Origin: Macrococcoides psychrotolerans
GTDB taxonomy: Bacteria > Bacillota > Bacilli > Staphylococcales > Staphylococcaceae
Reading direction: 5' to 3'
Assembly: GCF_038095555.1 (NCBI RefSeq)
Contig: NZ_CP124591.1
Coordinates: 1,178,001-1,242,000 of the forward strand
DNA: 64,000 bases
Made by a program: the position numbers and the translations under genes. The notes under the pieces are model-generated. The model saw nothing but the letters and a program-made list of their open reading frames with translations, searched no databases and was not told the origin of the DNA. This document shows, one piece after another, positions 8,977 through 17,540 of this stretch; within the stretch, counting starts at the first letter, position 1, and each line of letters starts with the position of its first letter.

Positions 8977-9414
8977 TTAACGCTCTTCGCAATGCTCTTC
9001 GAATAATGCTTGAATATTTGTAATAACACTCATAGGATCATGACCTTCAATTTCATGTCTTTCAATCATAGAGATAATCTTACCATCTTTAAGTAATGCA
9101 AATGATGGACTGCTTGGTGGATAACCTTCGAAATATTCACGCGCTGTAGCAGTTGCTTCTTTATCCTGACCTGCAAATACTGTTACAAGCTGATCCGGTA
9201 ATTTATCATAGTGAACAGCATGAGCTGCAGCTGGACGAGCTATTCCACCCGCACACCCACAAACCGAATTAATCATAACAAAAGTTGTACCAGGCTTATC
9301 GAATGTTTCATTTACCGCTTCAGACGTCGTTAATTGCTTATACCCTGCATTCTCAATCTCTTGACGCGCTGTGTTAACAAAATCTTCCATATACATATTG
9401 AAATTCATATCCAT
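8977..9414 (-). CDS. brxB: BrxA/BrxB family bacilliredoxin (YqiW-like)
   Basis: Thioredoxin-fold protein that removes bacillithiol from S-bacillithiolated proteins after oxidative stress. The family hallmark CGC active site is seen in NSVCGCAGGIARPA (about residue 53), with PPSSPSFALL as the cis-Pro-like region and the usual C-terminal MVIERHEIEG-type segment. The ATG at 9414 is chosen over the upstream in-frame start at 9444 because AGAGGTG lies 8 bases before it, giving the expected MDMNFNMYMEDF N terminus. It is the first gene of a two-gene unit with the ArAE-type protein. Confidence 0.9.
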   Translation of the reverse strand: MDMNFNMYMEDFVNTARQEIENAGYKQLTTSEAVNETFDKPGTTFVMINSVCGCAGGIARPAAAHAVHYDKLPDQLVTVFAGQDKEATATAREYFEGYPPSSPSFALLKDGKIISMIERHEIEGHDPMSVITNIQALFEEHCEER

Positions 9415-9546
9415 TGATATAACACCTCTTCTAAATTGATACAACTATCATAACGAATAAAGCCTGTTAAATCTAGTGATTAATTCGTGAAATTTTAACA
9501 CATATAGATAAGCTTTTAATTCATTCTGCTACCGACATTAAAAGAA

Positions 9547-9577
9547 AAGCACCTGCAAAAATCTTTTGTAGGTGCTT
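9547..9577 (-). terminator. Terminator of the leucine dehydrogenase gene
   Basis: A 14-bp stem, AAGCACCTGCAAAA at 9547-9560 with TTTTGTAGGTGCTT at 9564-9577, and a T-rich tail when read on the minus strand. Confidence 0.85.
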
Positions 9578-9587
9578 AGAATAGCTC

Positions 9588-10682
9588 TTAACGTCTCGAA
9601 ATCAAAGAATGTTCATTCAAACTAAATGTACTACGTACACGCATCATCTGATCAATACGTTCTTCAGCTAAGCGTTCTGCTGCTAAAGCTGTTGAAATGT
9701 TATCACGTTTCGCGATTTCAAATACTTTATCCATCTGATCATAGATTTCATTGACTTTTTTTGTTGCACGGTCCTGGTTATAGCCGCTTAACTCATCAGC
9801 TACATTAATAACTCCCCCAGAGTTTACAACAAAGTCTGGTGCATAGATAATATTTCTTTCTTTAAGCATCGCTGCATGGATTTCCATATCCTTCAGCTGG
9901 TTATTCGAAGATCCACACACTGCCTTAACTTTCAGTTGTGGAATTGTATCATCGTTTAGAACAGCGCCTAATGCACATGGTGCAAAGATATCCGCTTCAA
10001 CAGAATAGATTTCCTCAGGCTTCACTGCAGTTGCGCCGAAGTCATTCACCGCGCGATCAATTGATTCCTGGAAGATATCTGTAACGATTAGTTTCGCACC
10101 TTCTTCGTGTAAATATTTACATAAAGTATAAGACACATTTCCTACACCTTGTACAGAAATCGTCTTACCTGCTAAGCTGTCATCGCCAAATGCTTCTTTG
10201 GCCGTACGTTTCATCGCACGATATACGCCTAACGCTGTCATCGGGCTTGGATTACCGCTTGATCCATAACTTTCTGATAATCCTACAACATAGTCAGTTT
10301 CTGCATATATCGTGTCCATATCTGTAACGGATGTACCGACATCTTCTGCAGTAATATAACGACCATTTAGACTTTGGATATAACGTCCTAACGCTCTGAA
10401 CATCGCTTCAGACTTATCTTTCTTAGGATCGCCGATGACAACCGTCTTCGCACCACCTAGATTAAGTCCCGCTGCTGCGTTCTTATACGTCATTCCACGA
10501 GCTAATCGAAGCGCATCTTCAATTGCTTCTTCTTCACTATTATATGGCCACATTCTGCATCCCCCAAGTGCAGGACCTAGCGTTGAATCATGTATTGCTA
10601 TGATTGCTTTAAGACCGCTCGCCTTATCCTGACAGAATACAACCTGCTCATAATCGTATCGTTCTAATGTTTCAAATATCAT
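9588..10682 (-). CDS. bcd: Leucine (branched-chain amino acid) dehydrogenase
   Basis: NAD-dependent oxidative deamination of leucine, isoleucine and valine to the 2-oxo acids. The 364-residue protein has GGCRMWPY and the catalytic-lysine region GLNLGGAKTVVIGDP (about 70-84), the Rossmann motif VQGVGNVSYTL (about 178), and CGSSNNQL, all typical of the Glu/Leu/Phe/Val dehydrogenase family at Leu/Val dehydrogenase length. In Bacillus the bcd gene is embedded in a ptb-bcd-buk-lpdV-bkd operon; here it is alone with its own terminator. The position next to the DUF2627 and GDPD genes is the ancestral one. Confidence 0.9.
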   Translation of the reverse strand: MIFETLERYDYEQVVFCQDKASGLKAIIAIHDSTLGPALGGCRMWPYNSEEEAIEDALRLARGMTYKNAAAGLNLGGAKTVVIGDPKKDKSEAMFRALGRYIQSLNGRYITAEDVGTSVTDMDTIYAETDYVVGLSESYGSSGNPSPMTALGVYRAMKRTAKEAFGDDSLAGKTISVQGVGNVSYTLCKYLHEEGAKLIVTDIFQESIDRAVNDFGATAVKPEEIYSVEADIFAPCALGAVLNDDTIPQLKVKAVCGSSNNQLKDMEIHAAMLKERNIIYAPDFVVNSGGVINVADELSGYNQDRATKKVNEIYDQMDKVFEIAKRDNISTALAAERLAEERIDQMMRVRSTFSLNEHSLISRR

Positions 10683-10854
10683 TGCTATTCCCCTTTTCAG
10701 ATCAAGATATGTAACTGCTTACATTTTTATTATAGTACTAACAATTAAATATTTCAATTTACGAAGTTTTATTAGATTGCAGCATATTTTTCGACTATCA
10801 AATTAATACAATCATGTTATAATAACGATATATAAAAATGAAATTGGTGATGTT

Positions 10855-11088
10855 TTGAAAAAGGTTATTGCATTGATGGTGCTTGTTGTTCCAATCTATT
10901 TGGCTGGATTAGGTATTAAATGGATGAGAGATGCACTTTTTGGTATTCTTGTTCCAGAGCTCCATTATATTTGGCTACAATTTATTATTGGGTTTGTTTT
11001 GATGGTGCTTGGTGTTAGTTTTGTCGGTGGATATATACTGCACATCGAAAAGAAAAGTAAACGAGCACAGCAAAAGTTCCGTAAATAA
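10855..11088 (+). CDS. DUF2627 family membrane protein (YqzF)
   Basis: A 77-residue protein with two predicted membrane helices (about residues 4-20 and 37-62) separated by the short WMRDALFG segment, and a very basic C terminus (KKSKRAQQKFRK). Size and sequence match DUF2627, which in Bacillus lies between yqiK and the bkd genes, the same neighbourhood as here. It starts with TTG at 10855 after GGTGAT, and a TATAAT at 10818-10823 is a reasonable -10. The function is unknown. Confidence 0.82.
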   Translation: MKKVIALMVLVVPIYLAGLGIKWMRDALFGILVPELHYIWLQFIIGFVLMVLGVSFVGGYILHIEKKSKRAQQKFRK

Positions 11089-11096
11089 TTATATTC

Positions 11097-11137
11097 AAAA
11101 AATCGAGATGCTGTAAACTCAGCTCTCGATTTTTTTC
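11097..11137. terminator. Bidirectional terminator overlapping the yqiK 3' end
   Basis: AAAAAATCGAGA at 11097-11108 pairs with TCTCGATTTTTT at 11124-11135. The right arm lies inside the last codons of the convergent GDPD gene, so the terminator doubles as coding sequence. Confidence 0.88.
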
Positions 11138-11844
11138 GTTCGTTTTAATTGGACTGCACGTTCAACTTCATCTGTAATAATCCCGGTAACACTGCTACTC
11201 ATCCATGTCTTCAGATCTTTTTCTTTGTTTACTGTATATACTCTTGCTGGAAGTTCATTATGTTCTAGTTCAACAAGGTGATCAATCGTGATATGCTTTG
11301 CATTCGGATGGATACTCTTTATATTATAACTTGTCTTATAGTCCCAAGGTGACGTATGATATCTATCAAATAACAAAGCAGTTTCGTATGATGAATCTAA
11401 CGCTTCCATCTTAACTAAACTTTCAATATTAAAGCTTGATATGATAATCTGATCAATAATATCATAACGCGTTAATAGTTCATGTAATTTTATCTCTATC
11501 TTACCTGCTTCAGCTTTAATTTCGATATTTAATAGCTTATTATGCTTTTTCACGATATCTAAAACTTCACTGAGTAGCGGCACCTTTTCATCAGTCACAT
11601 TAAAGAGGCCGTTCTTAATGTTAAACTGCTGAATTTCATCAAATGACATTTCTACAACTTTTCCTCTTCCAGTTGTTGTTCGGTTGATTGTATGATCATG
11701 AATCACAACGATCTGTTCATCTTTGGTCAGATGTATATCTAATTCGAAGCCGTCTGCACCATATTCGACTGCCTTATTAAAGGCAAGTAATGAGTTTTCT
11801 GGGTATTTAGCGGAATATCCTCGGTGTGCAAATATCATTACCAT
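11119..11844 (-). CDS. Glycerophosphodiester phosphodiesterase (YqiK-like)
   Basis: Hydrolyses deacylated phospholipid headgroup diesters to glycerol 3-phosphate and an alcohol. The GDPD TIM barrel is shown by FAHRGYSAKYPENS at the N terminus (His and Arg active-site residues), then GADGFELDIHLTKD with metal-binding Glu and Asp, then VVIHDHTINRTT with the second catalytic His, and LNIEIKAE. There is no signal peptide, so a cytoplasmic enzyme of 241 residues. The start at 11844 lies two bases after the stop of the Spo0A-like gene, and its ribosome binding site GAAGGATGG is inside that gene, implying translational coupling. Confidence 0.93.
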   Translation of the reverse strand: MVMIFAHRGYSAKYPENSLLAFNKAVEYGADGFELDIHLTKDEQIVVIHDHTINRTTTGRGKVVEMSFDEIQQFNIKNGLFNVTDEKVPLLSEVLDIVKKHNKLLNIEIKAEAGKIEIKLHELLTRYDIIDQIIISSFNIESLVKMEALDSSYETALLFDRYHTSPWDYKTSYNIKSIHPNAKHITIDHLVELEHNELPARVYTVNKEKDLKTWMSSSVTGIITDEVERAVQLKRTKKIES

Positions 11845-11846
11845 AA

Positions 11847-12518
11847 CTATCCATCCTTCAGAAATTTAATAAGTTCACCAATTGTCGGCTTTATGTATCT
11901 GCCCTGCTCCTTAAAAATTTGTTCTAACCCATTGCTCCATGCTTTTTCTATCGCATGGCGAATAGACCTTTCAACATTCGCCGATTTCACTTGATGTAAT
12001 TCAGCGATTTCAGGATATAGCATGATCGTCAGTTGAATTTTCTCATTTGGATGTTTGCTCACAATATCAAGTGCATCCTTTAAATATCTTGTTCCTTTAT
12101 GTTTGTCGTTAAAGCCTAAGTTATTCAACAGCTGATCTGTATGATCAACAAAATCCATATTGCAAATTTGATAGATTCTGCTGATAAAATTATCAAAATT
12201 AATCGGCTTAAGTATGAAATAATCGACACCTAACGACATCGCCTCTCTTAAGATCGAGTCTTTGCCAAAGGCGCTTAAACAGATTATCTTATACTCATGA
12301 GATCTAGGAATATATTTTTCAAGTAAGCCAATACCATCAATGTACGGGAGAATCAGATCAAGTAGAAGTAGATCAAAATCGCATGTTTCAATCATGTGCA
12401 CTGCATCTTTTCCATTATGACACATCGCTACGACCTTCATGTCATATTGTTCTAGATAGGACTTGATCGAGAGTGCTAATTCCCTTGAATCATCAACTAT
12501 TGCAACTTTAAGTACCAT
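11847..12518 (-). CDS. spo0A: Spo0A-like response regulator
   Basis: Response regulator of 223 residues. The receiver (1-121) has the acidic pair D9-D10, phosphoacceptor D54 (LLLDLILP), S82 in LSAFG and K104 in FILKP. All catalytic positions are intact, and AFG-LG-YFILKP matches Spo0A rather than other regulators. Residues 127-223 match the Spo0A effector domain: LGFNDKHKGTRYLKDAL, then MLYPEIA, then the recognition region VERSIRHAIEKAWSNG, which differs little from the Bacillus VERAIRHAIEVAWSRG. Differences are an interdomain linker about 15-20 residues shorter and a last segment about 10 residues shorter. It sits between recN and yqiK, the Bacillus spo0A position. AGAGGG precedes the ATG. 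Confidence 0.88.
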   Translation of the reverse strand: MVLKVAIVDDSRELALSIKSYLEQYDMKVVAMCHNGKDAVHMIETCDFDLLLLDLILPYIDGIGLLEKYIPRSHEYKIICLSAFGKDSILREAMSLGVDYFILKPINFDNFISRIYQICNMDFVDHTDQLLNNLGFNDKHKGTRYLKDALDIVSKHPNEKIQLTIMLYPEIAELHQVKSANVERSIRHAIEKAWSNGLEQIFKEQGRYIKPTIGELIKFLKDG

Positions 12519-12530
12519 ATTATCCCTCTT

Positions 12531-14198
12531 CTACTTAGTGTTTTGAGCAATTAATTCTGCTGCATGATCAAGCGTTAACGGTGTGACCTCTACCCCCGAT
12601 ATCATTCTTGCAACTTCATGAATTCTCATCTCTCCATCAAGTTCTGTAATCTGAGTAATCGTGCGATCATCATGTTCGATCTTCTCTATATAGAGATGAT
12701 GATCACTGATTGCAGCAACCTGAGGCAAATGTGATATGCATATCACTTGAATATACTCAGATATATCATGCATCTTTTCAGCCATTTTCTGTGCTACTTT
12801 ACCTGAAACGCCAGTGTCTACTTCATCAAACAATATAGCAGTCTTTCCTTTTGATTCTGCAAATATACTCTTTAGGGCTAACATAATACGAGAAAGTTCC
12901 CCACCTGAAGCAATTTTATATAATGGTTTCAAAGGTTCACCTTTATTTGGACTAATCATAAATTCCAATGACTCGATTCCTTCACTTGTCGGTTCAGTTT
13001 TATGGAAAGCCATTTCAAAGTTTGCACCTTTCATCTCAAGATGGTGGATCTCATCTAAAATGTTATCTCTGAGACTCTGCGCAACGCGTCGTCTTGCTTT
13101 GCTCAGTTGTGACCCTGAAGTCATAACTTTGTCGTATAGGTGTGCGATAGCCTGGTGAAGTTGCGTTGTCGATTCTTCGATATTTTCTATTTTATTGATT
13201 TCCGCTTGCAGTTCCTCAATAAATGGAATTAGATCATTTAAGGATTTACCATACTTTCGTTCTAAAAATTGGATATCATTCAAACGAGCTTGTAAATCAT
13301 TAAGCTCCTGTTCATCATAATCGTTATTCGAAAGTGCATCATGTAATGTATGCTTTGTGTCATCTAAAATATAATATAGCCCTTCTACTTCTTCTTTTGT
13401 TTTATCAAACTTTCCAGGAATAATTGCACTTACTTCTGTCAGCTGCTCTTTAAAATCAAACAATAATTCCAGTAATTTTCCCTCATCATTAAGCAGCGTT
13501 ATCGATTTAGATAAGACATCGTTTAATTTTTCAAAGTTTTCAAGTCGATTAATCTCTTCTTCTAAACGTTCTTTTTCATTCACCACAAGATTTTTATCCG
13601 ATAACTCTTTATACTGATATTTTATCAGATCAAGTCTTTGAAGCAGTGCTTCATCTTTTTGCTGGAGCTGTTCTAGCTCCTTCTGTTTCTCTTTGTAGTC
13701 AAAGTAATACGCTCTGTATTCTTCATATAACTTCTGATAGTCCTGCTCTGAATATTCATCGAGCAGCATAATATGATATTTCGGTTTTAGTAGATGCTGT
13801 GTTTCGTGTTGTCCATGAATATCAAGAAGCTCTTGCATAACTTCACGAAGTTCAGTTAACGTTATCAGGTGGTTATTTATTCTACAAAGACTTTTACCGC
13901 TTTTAAAAATTTCGCGCTTGACAAGCATAAAATCATCGAGTGGTATCTCTTTTTGTTCAAGCAGGTATATCACCTTATCATTGTTCTCAATATCAAATAC
14001 ACCTTCTACAACTGCTTTTTGTTCTCCATGACGAACCATAGTCTGACTCGCACGCATTCCAATCAACTGCCCAATCGCATCAATAATAATTGACTTTCCT
14101 GCCCCAGTTTCTCCACTTAATACTGTTAAGCCATTTTTAAGTTCAATCTCTAATGATTCAATAATTGCAAACTGCTGAATAGATAATGAAACAAGCAT
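12531..14198 (-). CDS. recN: DNA repair protein RecN
   Basis: SMC-like ATPase acting early in double-strand break repair, where it tethers DNA ends. The 555-residue protein has the Walker A motif GETGAGKSIIIDAIG (about 29-43), a long central coiled coil (about 150-380, interrupted near the middle), the ABC signature SGGELSRIMLALK (about 430) and Walker B ILFDEVDTGVSG (about 453). Length is normal. It is 12 bases upstream of the Spo0A-like gene and 12 bases after argR on the same strand, so argR-recN-spo0A-yqiK probably form one transcript. In Bacillus, spoIVB separates recN and spo0A; it is missing here. Confidence 0.97.
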   Translation of the reverse strand: MLVSLSIQQFAIIESLEIELKNGLTVLSGETGAGKSIIIDAIGQLIGMRASQTMVRHGEQKAVVEGVFDIENNDKVIYLLEQKEIPLDDFMLVKREIFKSGKSLCRINNHLITLTELREVMQELLDIHGQHETQHLLKPKYHIMLLDEYSEQDYQKLYEEYRAYYFDYKEKQKELEQLQQKDEALLQRLDLIKYQYKELSDKNLVVNEKERLEEEINRLENFEKLNDVLSKSITLLNDEGKLLELLFDFKEQLTEVSAIIPGKFDKTKEEVEGLYYILDDTKHTLHDALSNNDYDEQELNDLQARLNDIQFLERKYGKSLNDLIPFIEELQAEINKIENIEESTTQLHQAIAHLYDKVMTSGSQLSKARRRVAQSLRDNILDEIHHLEMKGANFEMAFHKTEPTSEGIESLEFMISPNKGEPLKPLYKIASGGELSRIMLALKSIFAESKGKTAILFDEVDTGVSGKVAQKMAEKMHDISEYIQVICISHLPQVAAISDHHLYIEKIEHDDRTITQITELDGEMRIHEVARMISGVEVTPLTLDHAAELIAQNTK

Positions 14199-14210
14199 CT
14201 AATACCCCCA

Positions 14211-14663
14211 TTATAACATGTTAAAAATACGTTCCGTAACCTGCGCCGCAGCAGATTTATCTCTACATATTAATAAGCATGTGTCATCTCCACAAATTGT
14301 ACCGATTACTTCATCCCATTCAAGCTGATCAATGATGGCTCCAATGGATTGTGCATTACCTGGTAATGTCTTTAAGACGAGTAAGTTCTCCGTACCATCT
14401 AGTTTTACAAAAGAATCCATCAAATATCGTCCGAGTTTATCAATCGGGTGATACTTGCGATCTCTTGGTAGAGAATATACATATTGTCCGTCCTTAGTCG
14501 GTACTTTAATAAGCTGTAGCTCTTTTATATCTCTCGAAATGGTTGCCTGAGTTACATTTAGGTTGATTTCATTTAATTTTTCTACCAGTTCTTCCTGTGT
14601 TTCAATATGCTGATTAGAAATGATCTCTCTAATTTTAATTTGTCGCATCGTCTTGTTGGCCAT
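14211..14663 (-). CDS. argR: Arginine repressor ArgR/AhrC
   Basis: Hexameric arginine-responsive regulator of arginine synthesis and catabolism. The N-terminal winged helix (MRQIKIREIISNQHIETQEEL, then NVTQATISRDIKELQLIKVP) is followed by the oligomerisation/arginine-binding domain with GTICGDDTCLLIC near residue 125, including the two aspartates that bind arginine. 150 residues is standard. A GGAGGT ribosome binding site precedes the ATG. The tlyA-argR-recN order is the conserved Firmicutes arrangement. Confidence 0.96.
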   Translation of the reverse strand: MANKTMRQIKIREIISNQHIETQEELVEKLNEINLNVTQATISRDIKELQLIKVPTKDGQYVYSLPRDRKYHPIDKLGRYLMDSFVKLDGTENLLVLKTLPGNAQSIGAIIDQLEWDEVIGTICGDDTCLLICRDKSAAAQVTERIFNML

Positions 14664-14729
14664 TGTGCACCTCCATGTGCATATTTATACATTATATTCT
14701 ATCATAGACATGTATCATTGTATATGAAA

Positions 14730-14753
14730 AAACCACTGACCTAACAGTGGTTT
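14730..14753 (-). terminator. Terminator at the end of tlyA
   Basis: AAACCACTG at 14730-14738 and CAGTGGTTT at 14745-14753 form a 9-bp stem overlapping the tlyA stop codon, with a modest T-run on the minus strand. Confidence 0.7.
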
Positions 14754-15577
14754 AAAGTATTAAAAGCTTCATTTATGATGGATATAATATCAGTATCCTT
14801 AAAAATTTGCTGTCTATTATGTGAATGATTATCCATCGTACCCTTCTCAAATTTAAGATGCAATAAATATTCAATATTCCCTTTAGTCCCCGAGATTGGA
14901 GAATACGTAAGGTTTTGAGGGCGCAGATTATAATCAGTTGCATAATTCAATACTTTTTGGATTACATTTATATGTGTATCCTTCGACTTGACGATACCTT
15001 TATCAACCTGTTCTTTATGGGCTTCAAACTGTGGTTTGATCAGCGCAATTATATCACTGCCATCTTTAATAACTTCGACAAGTGTCTTAAATATAAGCGA
15101 CAGAGAGATAAAGCTGACATCAATGCTTACAAAGTCAGGAATAGGAACAAATAAATCACGCGAAACATATCTAAAGTTTGTCTGTTCCATTACTGTGACT
15201 TTCGGATGAATACGAAGACGGTAATCCAGCTGGTTTGTTCCGACATCGAGCGCATATACATGTTTTGCACCATTTTGAAGTGCACAGTCCGTGAAACCTC
15301 CTGTAGAGGATCCTATATCGAGATGAACGCGATCATTTATATCGAGTTCAAATTGCTGTAGTGCTTTCTCTAATTTCAGTCCGCCTCTACTTACATATTT
15401 TTTTCGTTGATCCTTAACTCGTATTCTTATCTTTAGCGGATCAATCTTTTCACCAGCAGTATCAATACGTATATTATCATCAAAAACGAGTCCTGCCATT
15501 ATTGCACGCATTGCAGCATCCTTCGTCTGATAATAATCTTGAGCTACAAGATATTCATCTATCCTAACTTTCTTCAT
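14741..15577 (-). CDS. tlyA: TlyA-family rRNA 2'-O-methyltransferase (YqxC)
   Basis: Predicted rRNA cytidine 2'-O-methyltransferase, historically named hemolysin A. Residues 1-60 form an S4 RNA-binding domain (RIDEYLVAQDYYQTKDAAMRAI... ending in KYVSRGGLKLEKAL), followed by an FtsJ-like domain with the SAM loop HLDIGSSTGGFTDCALQ (about 82-98) and the catalytic-region motif SIDVSFISLSLI. It overlaps the 3' end of dxs by 14 bases, so translation is coupled. The C-terminal tail after 245 is variable in the family. Confidence 0.93.
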   Translation of the reverse strand: MKKVRIDEYLVAQDYYQTKDAAMRAIMAGLVFDDNIRIDTAGEKIDPLKIRIRVKDQRKKYVSRGGLKLEKALQQFELDINDRVHLDIGSSTGGFTDCALQNGAKHVYALDVGTNQLDYRLRIHPKVTVMEQTNFRYVSRDLFVPIPDFVSIDVSFISLSLIFKTLVEVIKDGSDIIALIKPQFEAHKEQVDKGIVKSKDTHINVIQKVLNYATDYNLRPQNLTYSPISGTKGNIEYLLHLKFEKGTMDNHSHNRQQIFKDTDIISIINEAFNTLNHC

Positions 15578-17447
15578 GTAATATCGCCAACTGCTTTATT
15601 TCATGGATAAGATTTGCTTTATTAATACCAATATCGTCAAGCAGCATAGAAACATCCCCATGCTCTATATACTCATCGTCGATTCCAATACGTGTTACGT
15701 GGACATTCAAGTGTAAATCAGAATAATAATTGCTAACAGCTGCTCCAAAACCACCACTCAACATTGCTTCTTCTATCGTCAATACAGGGATATTACGTTT
15801 AGCAGCGGCATCTAGATACTGGTAATCTAAAGGCTTAATGAAACGTGCATTTACAACTTCAATGCTGACTCCTTCTTTTAGAAGCTCTTCTCTGACTGCT
15901 TCAATGAGCTTTAATGTCGGACCGAAACTTAATACGATTACATCAGTGCCTTCATGAAGCACTTCCCAGTTGCCTCGCACGATACTTTTTGGTGTTGCAT
16001 CTACTTTCACACCATATCCATTACCACGGGGATAACGAATCGCTATAGGGCCCTCATATTCATAAAATGCATTATGTAAGAGGTGATACGCTTCATTTTC
16101 ATCCTTCGGCATCATAACAGTCATATTCGGCATATGCGTCAAGAAAGAGATATCGAAGACACCTTGATGTGTCTCCCCGTCCGCACCTACAAGTCCAGAG
16201 CGGTCGATACCAAAAACTACATGTAAGTTCTGTCTATCCACGTCATGCAGCATTTGATCATATGCCCGTTGTAAAAATGTCGAATAAATCGCAACGTAAG
16301 GTTTCATACCGTTAGCAGCCATTCCTGCCGCCATTGTAACCGCATGTTGTTCTGCTATCCCTACATCAAAAAACTGTTGCGGAAGTTCTTTTTGAAACTT
16401 CGTGAGCTTACTTCCGACAGGCATCGCAGGCGTAATGGCTGCGATCGTCTTGTCTCTTTCTGCAAATGACTGCACAGTATCACTAAAAAACTGACTCCAA
16501 GAAGGGCCTTGTACACTTCCCTTCAAGACCTCACCTGTCTCAAGTTTATATGGACCTAGACCATGCCATGTGCCGATCTTATCATTTTCTGCCGGATGAT
16601 AGCCTTTCCCTTTTTTCGTAATGACGTGAACTATTACTGGGCCATCAATGCGTTTTGAAGTCAGTAATGCTTCCTCAAGCTCCTTATAGTTATGACCATC
16701 TACCGGTCCAATATATTTAATACCTAACTCTTCAAAAAAGATACCGTTGACGACAAGATATTTTAAACTGTCTTTCACACGATCTGCCGAATCTCTAAGC
16801 TTATGTCCTCCTGGAAGTTTGCTCAAGAAGAGATCAATATCACTTTTAGCACGATTATAGTTCGAGTTCGTTCTTAATCTTCCGAACATATTATGCATTG
16901 CCCCGACATTCGGCGCGATACTCATTTCGTTATCATTTAAAATGATTGTCATATTCGTTTTATCATGACCAATATGATTTAATGCTTCTAAGGCCATTCC
17001 ACCTGTTAACGCTCCATCTCCAATGATGGGCACTACTTCATAATGCTGCTGCTGAATATCACGCGCTTTCGCCATTCCCATCGCTGCTGATAAAGAAGTA
17101 GAACTATGCCCTGCTTCCCATACATCATGTTTACTTTCATTCAGCTTTGGAAACCCGCTTAATCCTTTATATTGACGTAATGTATCGAACTGCTCTGCTC
17201 GACCTGTCAAAATCTTATGGATATATGCCTGATGGCCGACATCAAATATCAATTTATCTTCTGGACTATTAAATACTTTATGGAGTGCGATCGTCAGTTC
17301 AACGACCCCTAGATTTGCACCAATATGTCCACCTGTAACTGCACACTTTTCTATTAGAAAGGTTCTTATGTCCTGACTCAATCCATCTAATTCTTCATAT
17401 GATAAATCCTTTAAAAAGGAAGGATCTTTAATCTTTGTAACGTCCAT
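15564..17447 (-). CDS. dxs: 1-deoxy-D-xylulose-5-phosphate synthase
   Basis: Thiamine-diphosphate enzyme joining pyruvate and glyceraldehyde 3-phosphate in the first step of the MEP isoprenoid pathway. The 627-residue protein shows DVGHQAYIHKILTGR (about 68), the ThDP-binding GDGALTGG...N motif (about 142), GPVDGHN (about 250), the catalytic glutamate in GIAEQHAVTMAAG (about 366), DRSGLVGADGETHQG and the C-terminal transketolase domain. The later MEP enzymes ispG and ispH are also in this window, so this lineage uses the MEP rather than the mevalonate route typical of staphylococci, or carries both. Confidence 0.97.
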   Translation of the reverse strand: MDVTKIKDPSFLKDLSYEELDGLSQDIRTFLIEKCAVTGGHIGANLGVVELTIALHKVFNSPEDKLIFDVGHQAYIHKILTGRAEQFDTLRQYKGLSGFPKLNESKHDVWEAGHSSTSLSAAMGMAKARDIQQQHYEVVPIIGDGALTGGMALEALNHIGHDKTNMTIILNDNEMSIAPNVGAMHNMFGRLRTNSNYNRAKSDIDLFLSKLPGGHKLRDSADRVKDSLKYLVVNGIFFEELGIKYIGPVDGHNYKELEEALLTSKRIDGPVIVHVITKKGKGYHPAENDKIGTWHGLGPYKLETGEVLKGSVQGPSWSQFFSDTVQSFAERDKTIAAITPAMPVGSKLTKFQKELPQQFFDVGIAEQHAVTMAAGMAANGMKPYVAIYSTFLQRAYDQMLHDVDRQNLHVVFGIDRSGLVGADGETHQGVFDISFLTHMPNMTVMMPKDENEAYHLLHNAFYEYEGPIAIRYPRGNGYGVKVDATPKSIVRGNWEVLHEGTDVIVLSFGPTLKLIEAVREELLKEGVSIEVVNARFIKPLDYQYLDAAAKRNIPVLTIEEAMLSGGFGAAVSNYYSDLHLNVHVTRIGIDDEYIEHGDVSMLLDDIGINKANLIHEIKQLAILHEES

Positions 17448-17520
17448 TACTTCCCCACCTACAGTCTATACTTTAGTAATCCCTATTATAACACTCTTTT
17501 GTAAGTCATGAAAAATAAAA

Positions 17521-17538
17521 AAAGCCTTCACAGGCTTT
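17521..17538 (-). terminator. Terminator of the xseA-xseB-ispA unit
   Basis: AAAGCCT and AGGCTTT flank the loop TCAC, followed on the minus strand by a long T-run (complement of the A-rich 17508-17520). It separates ispA from dxs. Confidence 0.8.
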
Positions 17539-17540
17539 AA

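Noticed and set aside
12814..13158. 114-codon open frame opposite recN
   Set aside because: Shadow of the recN minus-strand frame.
15070..16300. Exact 0A-box heptamers inside tlyA and dxs
   Set aside because: TTCGACA and TGTCGAA occur within coding sequence and at the number expected by chance; no promoter context.
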